Positions 1 to 12,048 of a stretch of 64,000 bases of DNA are shown here, one piece after another; the stretch's first letter is position 1; every line of letters starts with the position of its first letter. Position numbers and translations under genes: made by a program. The notes beneath the pieces are model-generated. The model saw only the letters and a list, made by a program, of their open reading frames with translations, had not been told where the DNA came from and did no database searches. Source of the DNA: Druceiella hillmani (taxonomy: Eukaryota > Arthropoda > Insecta > Lepidoptera > Hepialidae); the NCBI GenBank assembly GCA_039881145.1, contig JAYKKI010000006.1, positions 20,644,501 through 20,708,500 of the forward strand, given 5' to 3'.

Positions 1-116
1 CTGAAAAACGTGTTTGGCATGATAATTCCAATTCTTCGTAATTTTGCAAAAACATGTAAATTATAAAAAAATATTTTTAAAAAGTCATGTTGTGATTTGT
101 TCATATTATTAATATA

Positions 117-120
117 CCTA

Positions 121-207
<87 letters not shown>

Positions 208-231
208 GTGTGTGTGTGTGTATGTATGTAC
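117..231. repeat. AT/GT microsatellite
   Basis: Near-pure TA dinucleotide run followed by a short TG run and a few GTAT units. The small open frame across it, made of Ile/Tyr repeats, is an artefact of the dinucleotide. Confidence 0.97.
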
Positions 232-299
232 GTAAATACATGCCTATATGTCATTCTCTTGTTTCATATAGTAGAATGAAAAATATTCCTTTTTTAAAG

Positions 300-2650
300 A
301 GACATGTTAAGTGCAAGAACAACTCGCACTGTGTAGATTTAGATATACACAAAAGTTTAAACATATTAGGGTAGCTAGTATTTTTATTGAACTATTCTTA
401 GAAATTAATATTATTTTTCATTGCACAAATGTAATGCTTGATTTTATGAGTTTATTTCAAATTAGTAAATAATAGCTTACTTCCATACCATCATTTTGTT
501 TTTATCTATCGTACATACAACCGTATTATCTCTCATTTGAGGTTTATGAAACAAAATATTACAATTTCAGTTTGAATTTTCCTTAAACAATACCTGAAAT
601 TTTTCTCGTTTCAATTTTTGTAACTTACTAATGCATGTTTATTGTCATGTAAAATATTAGTAGTTTTAAAATGAAGACCTTTTCGTGATACGTTTTTAAA
701 ATGAAGGCTTTGCGCACAAGTTTTCAATTGCTCTGGAGCTTATTATAACAATATTAACAAAATATCTAAATAGAAATTGGTTGTAAAACAACCAACTTAT
801 TTTTAAAAACAGGCAACTTATTTTTAAATATAGATTTAATCACTGTTCATACATTCCGTATAAATGCAAAAAACATCATTGTTAAAATTTTTTGGACTAT
901 AATTTACTTCAAAAGATAAAGCGATATCAGTAAATTATATTTGAAATGTAGAGAAAATATTTTCGCGTGGAATTTAATCTAGTATTAGCTTAATATTAGT
1001 TCATTTAATTTATTCCAATTTTTGAAGAGGTTGAATGTCAATAAGTTTTTGCACGTTCGGTTTGCGTCACTAGTTTGTATGTAGCAAGCGCGTAGTCCGG
1101 TTTGTTTCCCATTGAATTTATTCAGGTTTGTATAATATTTTATATAATTGGGGTATAAAATTAAGTTTTATTTTTTTAATTGTGTATTTTATGCAATGTT
1201 ACAGGACGTCGCCGTGGTGTGTTGGGTTGATCAGAAGGCATGCGGCCTTTGGCGGCGTGGCGCACCGCGGGAACCTAGGTTCGATTCCCGGCCGCTCGTC
1301 GAGCAGGGTTGGACTGGGGTTCTAGTTAACTGTAAGATATTGCTCCCGTAGCATCATTTTGCTTATCGTTAAAGAGACAAATTTAAGGACAACGAGCCTA
1401 CAGATTTATGCAAATATGCAGATTAAAATATAAGTACATGCAAAACATTACAAAACGACACATAAGATAAAATTTAAAAAATATAAAAAAGATTTTTTTT
1501 ACATCGCTCAATTAATAATGCTAACTTCATAAACACACTAATTACTTTTGTATCTTTGTTATTTCAAATTTAGTACAATACAGCTGACCTAATTAAAATA
1601 AAATTTACACCTTCATACAGCTTACAATATTCAAAAGGGAAAATAGTATATACCCTGAAGGTGTAAGTTTCGTTTTATTTTAATTAAATATATATTAAAA
1701 ACATATATTAAAAAAAATCAAGTGAAGAGTACCGGAATACATGGTTAGAATTGTCTATTGAAACAAACAAAATCGTTAAAGAATAGATAATGTCCGAGAA
1801 CAAAATAATGTTTCATAAATTTGTACAAGATAACTTGACAATTAAATCCATGAGCATTCTACGAAATATACTTAATAATAATTGTAAGCAAAGTATTCTA
1901 AATTTTTGTTAAAAGCATTTTTACGTTACAAAACTGGGCAGTATAAAAGTTATACTATATTAAAGCATTGATTAAATAACTAAAGTTGATATCACGATTA
2001 ATAAACGAATAGTTAAAAGCATTTATTGATTAAAAAAGCGATTTAAACAAAATTTAGTCATGGTCTTTTTTGCCAAATTAAAGCCGGGATAGGCACGAAT
2101 AACATATTAACACATCAATTACAGACGAGCAGCACACTGTCATATTTTCTATTCAAAGTTTTTGATATAAAAAATTAGCACCATTCTTTTTTATTGGTTT
2201 TCCTGTATACTAATTGAACTTTACCAAGTTTTCCCTTTACATAAATCGATCACATGTTTTTTCTAACTCCATAAGAAATCATGACTCCGCTTTTCTCCCA
2301 ACAAATTGAGGGAAAAATTGAGCTTGTACATTCACAAAGTCTACGTAATAAAATAACATTACTAAGCGATAGTGAAAAGAAAAAGGAAACTTCTTCCTGC
2401 GATTTCCGCATAACAGCAAATAGAAAAAGGTCTCTCTTATGAAAGCCTTTCTTTATAAGCTCGGTCAAAAATATCCAAATGTGCTTCGTCGACATCACGT
2501 CAATTCGTCTCATTAATTCCCACTTGTTGAAGAGTTTCAATATTAACAAGTTTTAATTTGTTCGGGAGGCATAGCGAAGTGGTAGTTTGGAGCAACTAGT
2601 TCTATGGAAATCAATTGCATGTATAATTTGCTTTTGACTACTATACATGT
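300..2650. repeat. dispersed non-coding repeat, copy A (partner of copy B at 41.4-43.2 kb)
   Basis: Many collinear blocks match 41390-43160 in the same orientation. They include 'acaaccgtat' then 'tctctcatttgag' near 520-540, 'caataagtttttgcac' near 1040, 'gagaacaaaataatgttt' near 1800, 'catggtcttttttgc' near 2060, 'ttatgaaagcctttc' near 2440 and a 'ggtagtttgga' block near 2580. Blocks are separated by diverged DNA and indels. The 99-codon minus-strand frame at 2250-2549 is not kept open in copy B, so the conservation is probably not protein-coding. It could be an old segmental duplication or a transposon with no surviving coding part. Confidence 0.6.
1204..1410 (+). mobile_element. tRNA-related SINE candidate inserted in repeat copy A
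   Basis: An abrupt GC-rich island of about 130 bp (1204-1330) sits in AT-rich DNA. It carries a perfect RNA polymerase III B-box-like string GGTTCGATTCC at 1278-1288 and an A-box-like TGGCGGCGTGG at 1251-1261. The A-to-B spacing is shorter than in a normal tRNA, so this is tRNA-related rather than a working tRNA gene. The corresponding place in copy B, just after 'gtattttatgca', lacks the GC-rich block, which fits an insertion. The 3' end is uncertain and no target-site duplication was resolved. Confidence 0.5.
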
Positions 2651-5600
2651 CTTAATGTTGCGAGTTTCTTTTGTTTACCCAGATACAAAGTTTCTACATG
2701 AGCATTTGGTAATCATAAATTCAAAAAATATATAAGTATTTTTACTACAAAAGCAAAAATTGTAATAAAATATAAAGTAAAAATACTAAAATTACAAAAT
2801 TTTATTAATAGTTAAGAATTAATTTCCTTATATAACAAACATTTTTAATAATAACAGTATAGGTGCAAATAATGTACACAAAAATACATATATTCTAACT
2901 TGGATTCATTCACTTTGATAATCTTATACCATAATTAATATTGAAATAAGTATTAGTCTATCTCCAAAAATTTAATGAAAAGTAAATAACTTTTTCTTCT
3001 AAAAGTTATTATTAGTAACAAAATATTTATTAAAAAGAATTAAAATAATAATTGTTTGGTAAATTTTCTCTAGCTATTTACGTTAATAAACAAATTCAGA
3101 TTCTTGTTGAAATTAAACTATGTGATATAATATCCATTCTGAAAATATTTAAATTTATTACTACTAATGTAAATACGGATGAAAGTAATATTATTTGAAC
3201 CATTCAAAATTAATTGTTCATAAAATATGAAGAATCACATAAATTAAAAAAAATTACTATGTCATATTAATAAATTAAAAGTTTGATAATAATAATTTTC
3301 ATTTGTACGAATTGTAGATACAGAACTAAATAACCCTAATTCACCTTCACACACAGGAAAACTAGAAAATATTTGAGAAATATATTTCATATTCAATATT
3401 TACTAAATAAATTAAAAACAAGATAATTTAAAAAAATCGTTGAAACTATATGAAATTAATTGAACTTAGATTTAGTGTTACGATATTTTTAAATTAAGTT
3501 TTATCTCCATTGAAAAATAATTGTGAAATTTGTCTCGAAACATCAAAATTCGGTACTACATACAAATAAAAATTGTCAGCGAGTGAAAAAATATGAATAT
3601 ACCCTGCATACTATTCTTATCAAAACGTGGGTTTATATATTCTCACATAAAACGTTTTAAATGTCACAAGCAGATATTATTCGTAACCTCTTGATACTAT
3701 TGACATCTATAATTAATAATTGGAATTCTCGGCAGAACTCGAGGAAGTTTCATTTGATAACACATTCCCACATTAAAAAATTGTAGGAATCAATTATAAT
3801 TTGGTTAATATTACTCGCAATATCAATGCAGAAAAAGATATATTACATATCAAAGAGAGTTACACTTTTGTCAAGGTTCGCAGTGTTTATTCTCATGTAC
3901 AATTTCACACATCCTTTTGTGTGTTAAAGTGTTATGTTATTCTACTTCTGACACTTTTCCATTTCATCATTTTCACGAGAATTTTATTCATTTTTAGAGT
4001 TGTATACGCCAAAAGGGGAAAAAATGGAATCTTTATAGGACCCATGCGCCTTCCAGTCCATCGGTCACAGTAATTTTTCTCAGAAATGGTTTGAGGTACA
4101 AACTTAATATTTTATGTAGTTTTGAAAGCGAAAGATAGATAGAGAAGATTGCATAAAACTAGGGTATTAATTGAAATTTTAAGTTATAAGGATACGAAAA
4201 TTGTTTTAGAATGTAGTGGCTTATTTTCGGTGTACATTTTATTCGAGGGAAATATGGGGACTAACAAATTACTAAAATTAAAATTATGAAAAAAACTACA
4301 ATGTTTTACTTGACCTGCATATTTGTTTACATGCCTAACCAGAAGTCTATCTAAAGTTAATATTATGGCAATAATTCTACATTTATTAGTTTTTGAGAAA
4401 TTCACAAATTTTTCATACGCTTGTGAAAGATTTACCGGGTATAAATAATATATTAAAATAGTTTAACAGAAACAATATGTTGGTTTAATTTTTTATGTAC
4501 ATACAGTCTCTCTGTAGTACAAGTTTTACATGTATTTAAAAGGTTTTTTTGCAATAAACCCAATGAGTTTTGCCTTAGTTCTTGTCAATAATTGCTGATA
4601 TTTTATTAACTTTTTCATATTTATTATATTTTTTCGACAACTTTTTCTCAACAGACTGCATCATCTAAATCGATACCCGTCTTCACTTTTATTGTCTTTT
4701 AACGTTTCTTAATTGGTTTGTTAGCCAAGTCCTCAGCCCGGTTACGCTCGGCGTCTCCATTACCAGCCACAAATATTTTAATACAAGATGCGACGATGAA
4801 TATAAAAGAAATAAACTAACTCTGATTCTGTCTGATCAGTATAGACGGAGTATTTTTTTATACTTCAGAATTATTTATTCAGTTCTTCTTCCATCGCTTG
4901 AAATCAATACTTTCTTGCGTATTAAATGCATGCAATTTTAAATTACCGGAAGTTTTATAACAGCGTAAAGATTCCTTAGTTAAGTTATTAACTGGAGTCG
5001 TTTTTTTTATGCTAATACTTAAAAATTAGCTCATTAGGCTATTTAAGTGACAGTGGCTTCTATGAACACTAGAGCTTGATGTTTAAAAAAAAATGGCAAA
5101 CTCAATGGAAATTAAATTCCGAGTATAATCATGTGCCCACCTTTTAGATTTTTTCCAGGTATTCTATCGTCTAACATTGCAATTTTAAACTTTGTGTTTC
5201 TTTATTGCATTTTATTTCAAATCTAGTTTGAAATAACGAAAATAATTCCATTTTTCGAATTTCTGATCAATGTAAACAAATGATTTCTCTACTTTTCTTA
5301 TGAAAATTAATAATTTTCCCAATTCTTGAGTAAAGTATTAATTTACTAAACTTCTCTTGAGAGTTACGGAAAATTTAGAAAATAAAGTTTATCCGTTCCC
5401 ATTGCGCAAATATCTTTACGAATCAAATGACCTCTAGGTTAAAAGAAATTTACACTATTGTAAATAATTCTTGTTCAAGTTTTAATTGGATATACTAAAA
5501 CCCTGACGATAAGGAAAAGATAATAATTTTTTTTGTAATTCCCAGAATAAATATTTGTATCTTTTCCTTGACAAATATATCATGAGGTTATCTTCAATAA

Positions 5601-8600
5601 CTACCTAATAGTTATTAAAAAATGACCTTATGTTAAAGAGATTAGTTATATTCTTACAAAGCGAAAACAAAGAATAAGTAGAGGGTTTATGCATAAAATA
5701 TTGATTGTAATTAAAACACGGTTATTATATTGCCTGTTGGGTACTATTTTTAAAGGGTTAACGATACGTCTCTTTATTAAAATGTCATTAGTCGATGACA
5801 CGGTTTTTTGACACAGGTTATGCCTTACATCAGTTTTGGTTAGTGATCGGGAGCTTTCACATTTTATTTTAATACTTGACTCGCACGTTGATAAGTATTT
5901 AATAAACAGTTATCTGGGTTGACTTGCTCTTGCTCTTAGCCCTTTTGAATATCTTAAAATTATTCACAATATTAGTATACGTAATTATTGTAGCTAAGTA
6001 GGTTCTACTAGTTTATGAGTTATAGACGATCAATTCATGATATATAATTGGATCTGAAAAACAATCGCTGTATCTTCATACATATGCCATAAATCAACTG
6101 CAAAAATAACTGCGTTTTAAAATGTATACTTATCTTTTAACCTGCTTATCGTATATATACATATTAAATAAAGAAAAAAAAGTAATTTTCATATATAGAT
6201 ACAGTCGACAACACTTTAGTTTTGGAGTTTGACTCAACTTTACCTCGGCTCCAGAGGAATGAGATTTGTAGTTCAAATGGTATTGAACCTATATTAAAGG
6301 CATACTTTTTAAAATAAGTATTATTTTTTATAAATTAAATTAATTAGGTTTTCTCCGAATTTTCTTCATAAAAAATAAACATGTAACTTATATTACATCA
6401 TAAAAGACAGATATCTGAATACTCGGTGTATAAAAAATTTACTAATTTTTAATAATATCGTAATTTGTTTACAATTATATAAAATTATTTCCACATGAAG
6501 TCAGTTTTATTAGCCAGTTTTCACTTTTGAGAGAGCTTTGAGAGTTTACACAAAATTTTAAATCGCACAAACAAAAAACAAAAAAAAAACTGTGTTGGAT
6601 AAAAGCTTTCGCAGCCTTAACTTTGACATTATCTAACATCACAAACTCTGACATCTAACCTTCTATATAAAAGCTTAATGTAAATTCAATGCTCTTAGCC
6701 CTTTTGAATATATATTGGATTACACTGCGCAAACAAACATATTGTTGTATATCGCATTTCTACCTGGTTTGTGTCTATTGCCTTTAAATTTACACATAAT
6801 ACCTTTTGTACGTTAACTCAAATGTTGAACAATTGAATGAATGCAAGGTAATATTTCTCGATCAATTGGGGGAAAAATATAAATCATTTTGTATGTTTAC
6901 CGAGTATTTTTATTAGGCCTCTGTACTTATATTGCAAAAAAACAAAAACTCATATATTTTGTTAAGTCTGTCCGTTAGTACGTAAGTCATCATAACTTTT
7001 TTAGTTTATCTCTTCGACTACCAGAGCTTTTTCATGTTTAATGTAGGTTAGAAATTGCAACGGTTTTATAGGTTTTTGTAACGATGTTTTGTAAAATTTA
7101 TTTTGAATTTTTATCCCAGTGAAAAAAAAATATAATTATAAACGGTTTAATAGAAATGCTATTAAAATGTGTACCCAAGTGTGTACTATCAAACTAGGAA
7201 GTCCACAAGTATATAATATATTTATTTTATATATATTTTGTACGTAATTTGGCGTTAGAAGGTTACTTATATTGTAAATGACTTAACATTTTTGATAGGG
7301 TCAGTCGTGTACAAAAATATTTGTAAAATAATTGTGGGGAAGAACATTTTCTAGATTGTAAATATTTTTCTGGATTTATTGCAGCACCGCACACATTTAT
7401 TATTTTCAGGCATGTTCACTGCCTAAGTGAGATAGCAACTTCAAACGTCAACTAACGGCGTACGGAATATCGAAATTGAAGAACATATTCCTTTTTTAAC
7501 ATGGTTCCTTAGAAACGAAGAACAATGGTCCCAATCCCTACCCCCCCCCCCCTCCTCTAACGGAGAAACAAATTGACTTCACGGTAGGCAGCAAGTGACA
7601 CTTTGTTTCACTTTGGTATACGAAATAAAAATAATTCGAAGTTTTTGTGTCAGATTTTCTCTTATTTACGTAAATGCAAATAAAATTATCGGCTCCCGTC
7701 TTTTTTAAACATCTTGAAGAACCAAGTGTTGAGCAATATATGTTGGTTGAAGAGGTTATTTGCAATAAGTTTCTGTCACAACCTCTGTCAGATATAATTT
7801 CGGTTTATGGGATCTATTTTCAGTTTTTTTCCCAAACAACTTATTTTTTATGCTTCTGAAATTCAGATTTCTGAAAGTCATTCTGAAACTCTATACTTAC
7901 TTCATGATATACACATAAATTATTACGCTATCTCCAATAAGCTTGCTATGTGCTGGTGAGACGGTCGTACCTCTACAATGTACAAACATAGTTCGATGTG
8001 AGAATATTTCCTTTGTAAACCTTATTTCAAAAACTGAAATATACGTTAGGACAAGACAAAATAAACTCTAAAACTTTCCATCCAACAAAGCTTATTATCT
8101 CACATATGCGAAGTCTTAATAGTTCCAGGTAAAGATCGTCACGTAGACGCAGATTGGGAGCTTTTAACTTCTCCGCGTAGAAAGCTTCAAAAAAGTCTTC
8201 CTTCGCTATCTAAGATAAATCTTGTATTTTTTCATGTGAGATTTAAGCTAAACTAATTATATCTGTCTAATTTAAGGACGTAACGTAAACTCATTGAAAC
8301 ATCGCACTTGCCTTTCTGAATTCGATGCAGTTGAAGTCGCAAAGTTACAATCGAGACCGCTTAGGTACACGTAGAGAGACCCTTATTAATTAATCATTTT
8401 ATAAATAAGTGATATGAGAAAAACCCATAGAACTTATAATATTTTTTCGTATATTTTATAATTGAGGATAATTAAATTTTACATAACTGTTATTGACCTA
8501 ATAATATTGACGTAGTAAACCACGAAAAATCACGAAACAGTAACAACAATAGCAGTGCTTTTGTTGTTTCGTGGTTTTTTCAGGGCCAGACTGATCGTGC

Positions 8601-9229
8601 ATTCTGTGAGAATTTATTGTCATTGGTCAAATGTTCCATTGTGCTCGAGTTATGCGCTTCTGCATTCGCAACTACAGCGTAATGCTGAAGTAAAATATTG
8701 CTTTAAGCTTTTTATTGCGTTATGACTGGCTGATATGGACATTATATGCCATTTTGCATTGCAGCATCCACTTATATACAGCGATTATTTCTAATGCTCT
8801 CTAGTCCTTGATTTATATTAATAAATAAAATAGATCATTGGAGTAAAAATTAGTACAAATACAATAAATATCTCGTAGTAAGTGAAAAACATTTTATTTA
8901 CAAATATTCTAGACCCCTTTTTACTTTTAGAACAAGGTTCGATTTTACTAACCTTTTAAAAATGTACCCTACACGTTCATTAAAAGAGACCCCAATACAA
9001 ATTACTTGTCGGAAAAAATAAAAATACAGGCCGTCTCAAATACATCGATTTTTCACCTTGGCACCGAAACAATAAAGCTATGTTCTTAATTTCAACATAA
9101 ACAAAAACGGAGAAGCAAACTACAATCAACTAATTATATTAACGAAAATCTAATAAGGTCGAAACTTATTAGTTTCCTTACATTTATTGTGTTTTTATGA
9201 CTTGTTTATTCACAATTTTATATTAAAGC
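2651..9229. other. AT-rich stretch with no supported gene
   Basis: No coding region, structural RNA or recognisable transposon could be supported. Small items inside are a 12-base poly-C run at 7541-7552, a short coding-like minus-strand stretch at about 4645-4769, and a weak imperfect hairpin around 8519-8580 built on 'aaaccacgaaa' and 'tttcgtggttt'. Confidence 0.6.
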
Positions 9230-9289
9230 CATAAAAATAGCCGTGCTCTGAACATAAACACATTTATCAAGTTATGAAGCGCGGATATT

Positions 9290-9383
9290 TTTTTTTATCA
9301 GAGTCGCTTTTGACCCGAAAATTATCGAAAATGGCTAAGAACGCAAGTGGGATTATATAAGGGGATCATTTCGTAAGACACCA
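9290..9383 (+). promoter_or_regulatory. TATA/initiator promoter of the first secreted-protein gene
   Basis: A TATA box (TATATAA, 9354-9360) lies 29 bases upstream of an initiator-like CCAGTTAC whose A is at 9383, the expected insect spacing. Upstream, 'attatcgaaaatgg' and 'aagtgggattatataagg' recur almost unchanged before the TATA box of the minus-strand paralogue. So do 'ttatcagagtc' and 'ttttgac' further upstream. GATA-like TTATC words are present in both. The transcription start is inferred, not measured. Confidence 0.75.
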
Positions 9384-9425
9384 GTTACATTACAATAATC
9401 CACAAAGAACATATACATGTTCAAA

Positions 9426-9767
9426 ATGAATTTTGCATCGCTTCTAGTGTCTGTACTTTTAACTATTCAAGATGCAGACTACACCTCTGGATGTCAATTC
9501 TTTGACAAACTTTTTAAGCCAACTAACCCGGTGACAACTCAACCAATTTATCATCAACCGCCATACGTTGGTCCTAACGGTCTCCAGTACTATCCTTTAG
9601 GACCAGGTTATCCGAGTTACGGCTCTTACGTGTATAACCCCTATATGACACCAGATGCCACACGTTACGGACAACCTCCATTTCCCATGAGGCCAAATAT
9701 GGCGCCTCCCGCAGTTGCAACTGAGGGAAACGGTCTAGTTCCACAATTTAAAAGTGGTGGTAAATAA
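9426..9767 (+). CDS. small secreted Pro/Tyr/Gly-rich protein, paralogue 1
   Basis: An intronless frame of 113 codons. Residues 1-22 form a signal peptide (MNFASLLVSVLLTIQ then DADYTSG), so the product should enter the secretory pathway. A short acidic/aromatic segment with the only cysteine follows (CQFFDKLF). The rest is low-complexity, rich in Pro, Tyr and Gly (QPPYVGP, YYPLGPGYPSYGSY, QPPFPMRP), ending SGGK. The start is placed at 9426, not at the in-frame ATG at 9417, because 9426 has the CAAAATG context and is the Met shared with the paralogue at 36690-37130 (MNFISVLLPILLTIQ). An open frame with relatively GC-rich codons in this AT-rich background, plus a conserved promoter and poly(A) region, argues for a real gene. 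Function is unknown. Pro/Tyr/Gly richness would fit a silk, salivary, cuticular or eggshell component, but no known family motif is seen. Confidence 0.8.
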   Translation: MNFASLLVSVLLTIQDADYTSGCQFFDKLFKPTNPVTTQPIYHQPPYVGPNGLQYYPLGPGYPSYGSYVYNPYMTPDATRYGQPPFPMRPNMAPPAVATEGNGLVPQFKSGGK

Positions 9768-9926
9768 TGGATGGGAATAACTAAGAAGCCGCACACGGGG
9801 ACGAAGAGGAAAACTGTGCCTACATACTTATATGTACCTACATGATAATAATGTAATCAAAGTCATGTATAAAAATGTGTAAGCCAAAATTTGTAAAAAG
9901 TCAATATTAATAACAAAATGGTTGCC

Positions 9927-9960
9927 AATAAATGATTTGTTAAATTTATCAAATAATAAA
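9927..9960 (+). terminator. polyadenylation signals of paralogue 1
   Basis: Two AATAAA hexamers, at 9927-9932 and 9955-9960, lie about 160-195 bases after the stop codon. The distal one sits in 'aaataataaag', which is conserved at the matching place in the minus-strand paralogue and so is the likelier main signal. Confidence 0.6.
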
Positions 9961-10765
9961 GAATGATATGTGAAAGCAATTGTATTATTACAGTTTGACA
10001 AAGAGAGTGCCGATAACTGGTTAAAGGATCAAATAATATTTGGTTTTTATTTATGATATTTAAAATTTCCCTCAGATTAATAGCCGACTAATTTGCAAAT
10101 AAGTAGATTTTTCAAAGACGCAGTCTATTGTATTTAACCGTAATTTATTTACGGAAATCACAATTTTCTTTTAATGGAACATTTTCCATCCATGAGCATA
10201 ATTCTTGTACAACTTAATAAAATAAATTAATTTCATACGCCAAAATATATCACGATGGTGAAAAAAATAGACATATTTCGCTTTGATTTCTTTTTTGGAA
10301 ATGTATTTTCGAGGTCTTATATTGCCATAAAAATTTAAATGTACGATCTATGTGAGACTGGTACTACTTTGCGATTGATCGTAAGACCAAGAAATGAAAA
10401 TTTACCTATTACTTTTATGCATTATATAAATGGCATTATTATTCAAAAGTTGGATACATTAGTTTTCTAAACGCTATGTTGACGTAATGTTGCAATTTAA
10501 TAACAAATTATGTAAAATTAAGGGTTTGAACTAGGGTTACTGAAAATTTCGTGGAAATTGAAGTCGTAATTTTCGAAATATAAAAAAAAAATTACGAGAA
10601 ATATACGAAATTTTACCATTTTTCTCTAATTATCTTAACCTATGTAAAGAAATAATTTATCATGTCTGAAATAATCATTATTCAACGTACTTACAAAACA
10701 ACAGTTTTGTAATATTCATGATAATTTATTTACACTTTTTCTATTTAAAACTATTCTTGATAAAA

Positions 10766-12048
10766 TAGTTCTCTTATCATCTTTTAAAATGCACTTTAAT
10801 TAAAAATTAATGAAAAAGATATGAAGGAATATTAATACCATTTCTTTAAAGAGTAATTTTATAATTTGCACTTGTTTTTGTAAAATTTCAAAGAATTTGT
10901 AAAATAATAAAATCTTTGCTTTTGCCGCAAGTTTTGCCGTTTGAGATAACCTGTACTTAGTTACTATAGTTTTATTACGTCTTTCGTGAAATTTCAATAC
11001 GATGGTTCTTAGAAATATAATACAAAAAATATATTTTTATACACATCTCAAAAACATTTTGTAGCGTAAAAACTTCAACGCCCCCCTACCTCCTCTTTCA
11101 CACCAATTATATAATGTTTATAATAATGTTTATAAACATTCGTAGAAATATCAAATTTTGAAAAGCAAATATTGATACGAATTTTGGAAATATTTAAAAA
11201 ATAAATCCCTTTCTTTTTCTTAACACTTCTCTTATAAAATATTTAGTACTCACTATTATACTGCACAAATTAAATTAAGCAATTAAAATGATAATCAAAC
11301 TAAAACACAATTTAAACAATGCAAGGCATACATACATTGAACTTTCCACGTAGTCAATTAACTTTACTTGTATACACAGCCCTAATGTTAGACAACACGT
11401 CACCCTTATTTACAGATATGCTGCAATTACAGCATGTCGGTGACACGTCTTCACAAGGTTTTACATATTCAAAAAGTGTCCAATGCACACACCATACATT
11501 CGGGTATATAAAATTAATGTATTTTATATATGTGTACAAGGGTCGCTGCGCGTGCGCCAGTCTGGTGCTAGAGCTGTGGATGTTATATATATATATATAT
11601 GTGTGTAAAAAAAATTCCTAGACATTTTCACTTCAAACAATTATTATTCTTTCGTTTACTCTTAATAATTTCTTAGGTTCAAGTAAGGTATAGTGACAGG
11701 ATGGGCCATCGTTTTTTAATATCATACCTCTGAAAGTCTGTAAATATACAACCTCTAGAAACTCAAACTCTCTTAAAAATTTTATGGAAGACTCAAATTT
11801 CAAGCAATTTTATATTGGAAGGGAGACAATTTAGTAGCCCAAACTAAAGATTGACTGTGCCTGTTTAGTGGCCCAAAGTTGACACTACATTTTTTTGAAA
11901 ATGGGTTCATATTATTAACCTAAAAAGTTTTCTTTTTCCTCTTGGCTTCTCAATATTTTTTGACAAGATTGCACTATTTTGTAGTAATTTTCAAGTTTCA
12001 ATTATTGCACTTACTAACGTGGTGTGAGTGTTGTCCCTTTGATTGAAA
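10766..12048. other. AT-rich stretch with no supported gene
   Basis: No gene seen. It holds a short TA/TG microsatellite at about 11584-11606, directly after a small GC-rich patch (11540-11580). The overlapping frames at 11319-11621 have no recognisable content. Confidence 0.55.

Larger units (their letters stand above)
9230..10765. repeat. gene-bearing duplicated unit, arm 1 (inverted relative to 35695-37330)
   Basis: Read forward, this segment matches the reverse complement of 35695-37330. Shared blocks include the promoter (about 9290-9362), the leader and signal-peptide coding part, 'aaataataaag' at the 3' end of the transcript, 'gtttgacaaagagagtgc' at about 9993-10010, 'ttagttttctaaacg' at about 10460, and an 'accatttttctc' block near 10616. 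Similarity fades past about 10765. The 3' flank is unmistakable but clearly diverged, so the duplication is not recent. Confidence 0.85.

Noticed and set aside
97..279. 60-codon Tyr/Ile-rich frame
   Set aside because: Created by the TA/TG microsatellite; the same applies to frames at 15782-16022 and 47870-48133.
1204..1330. Functional tRNA gene
   Set aside because: A- and B-box spacing is too short and no cloverleaf closes, so it is called SINE-like instead.
2250..2549. 99-codon minus-strand frame in repeat copy A
   Set aside because: The homologous block in copy B carries stops in the matching frame, and there is no motif or promoter.
7674..7859. 61-codon frame with moderately complex sequence (LEEPSVEQYMLVEEV)
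   Set aside because: No family match recognised, no promoter or partner copy, and length within chance for this many frames.
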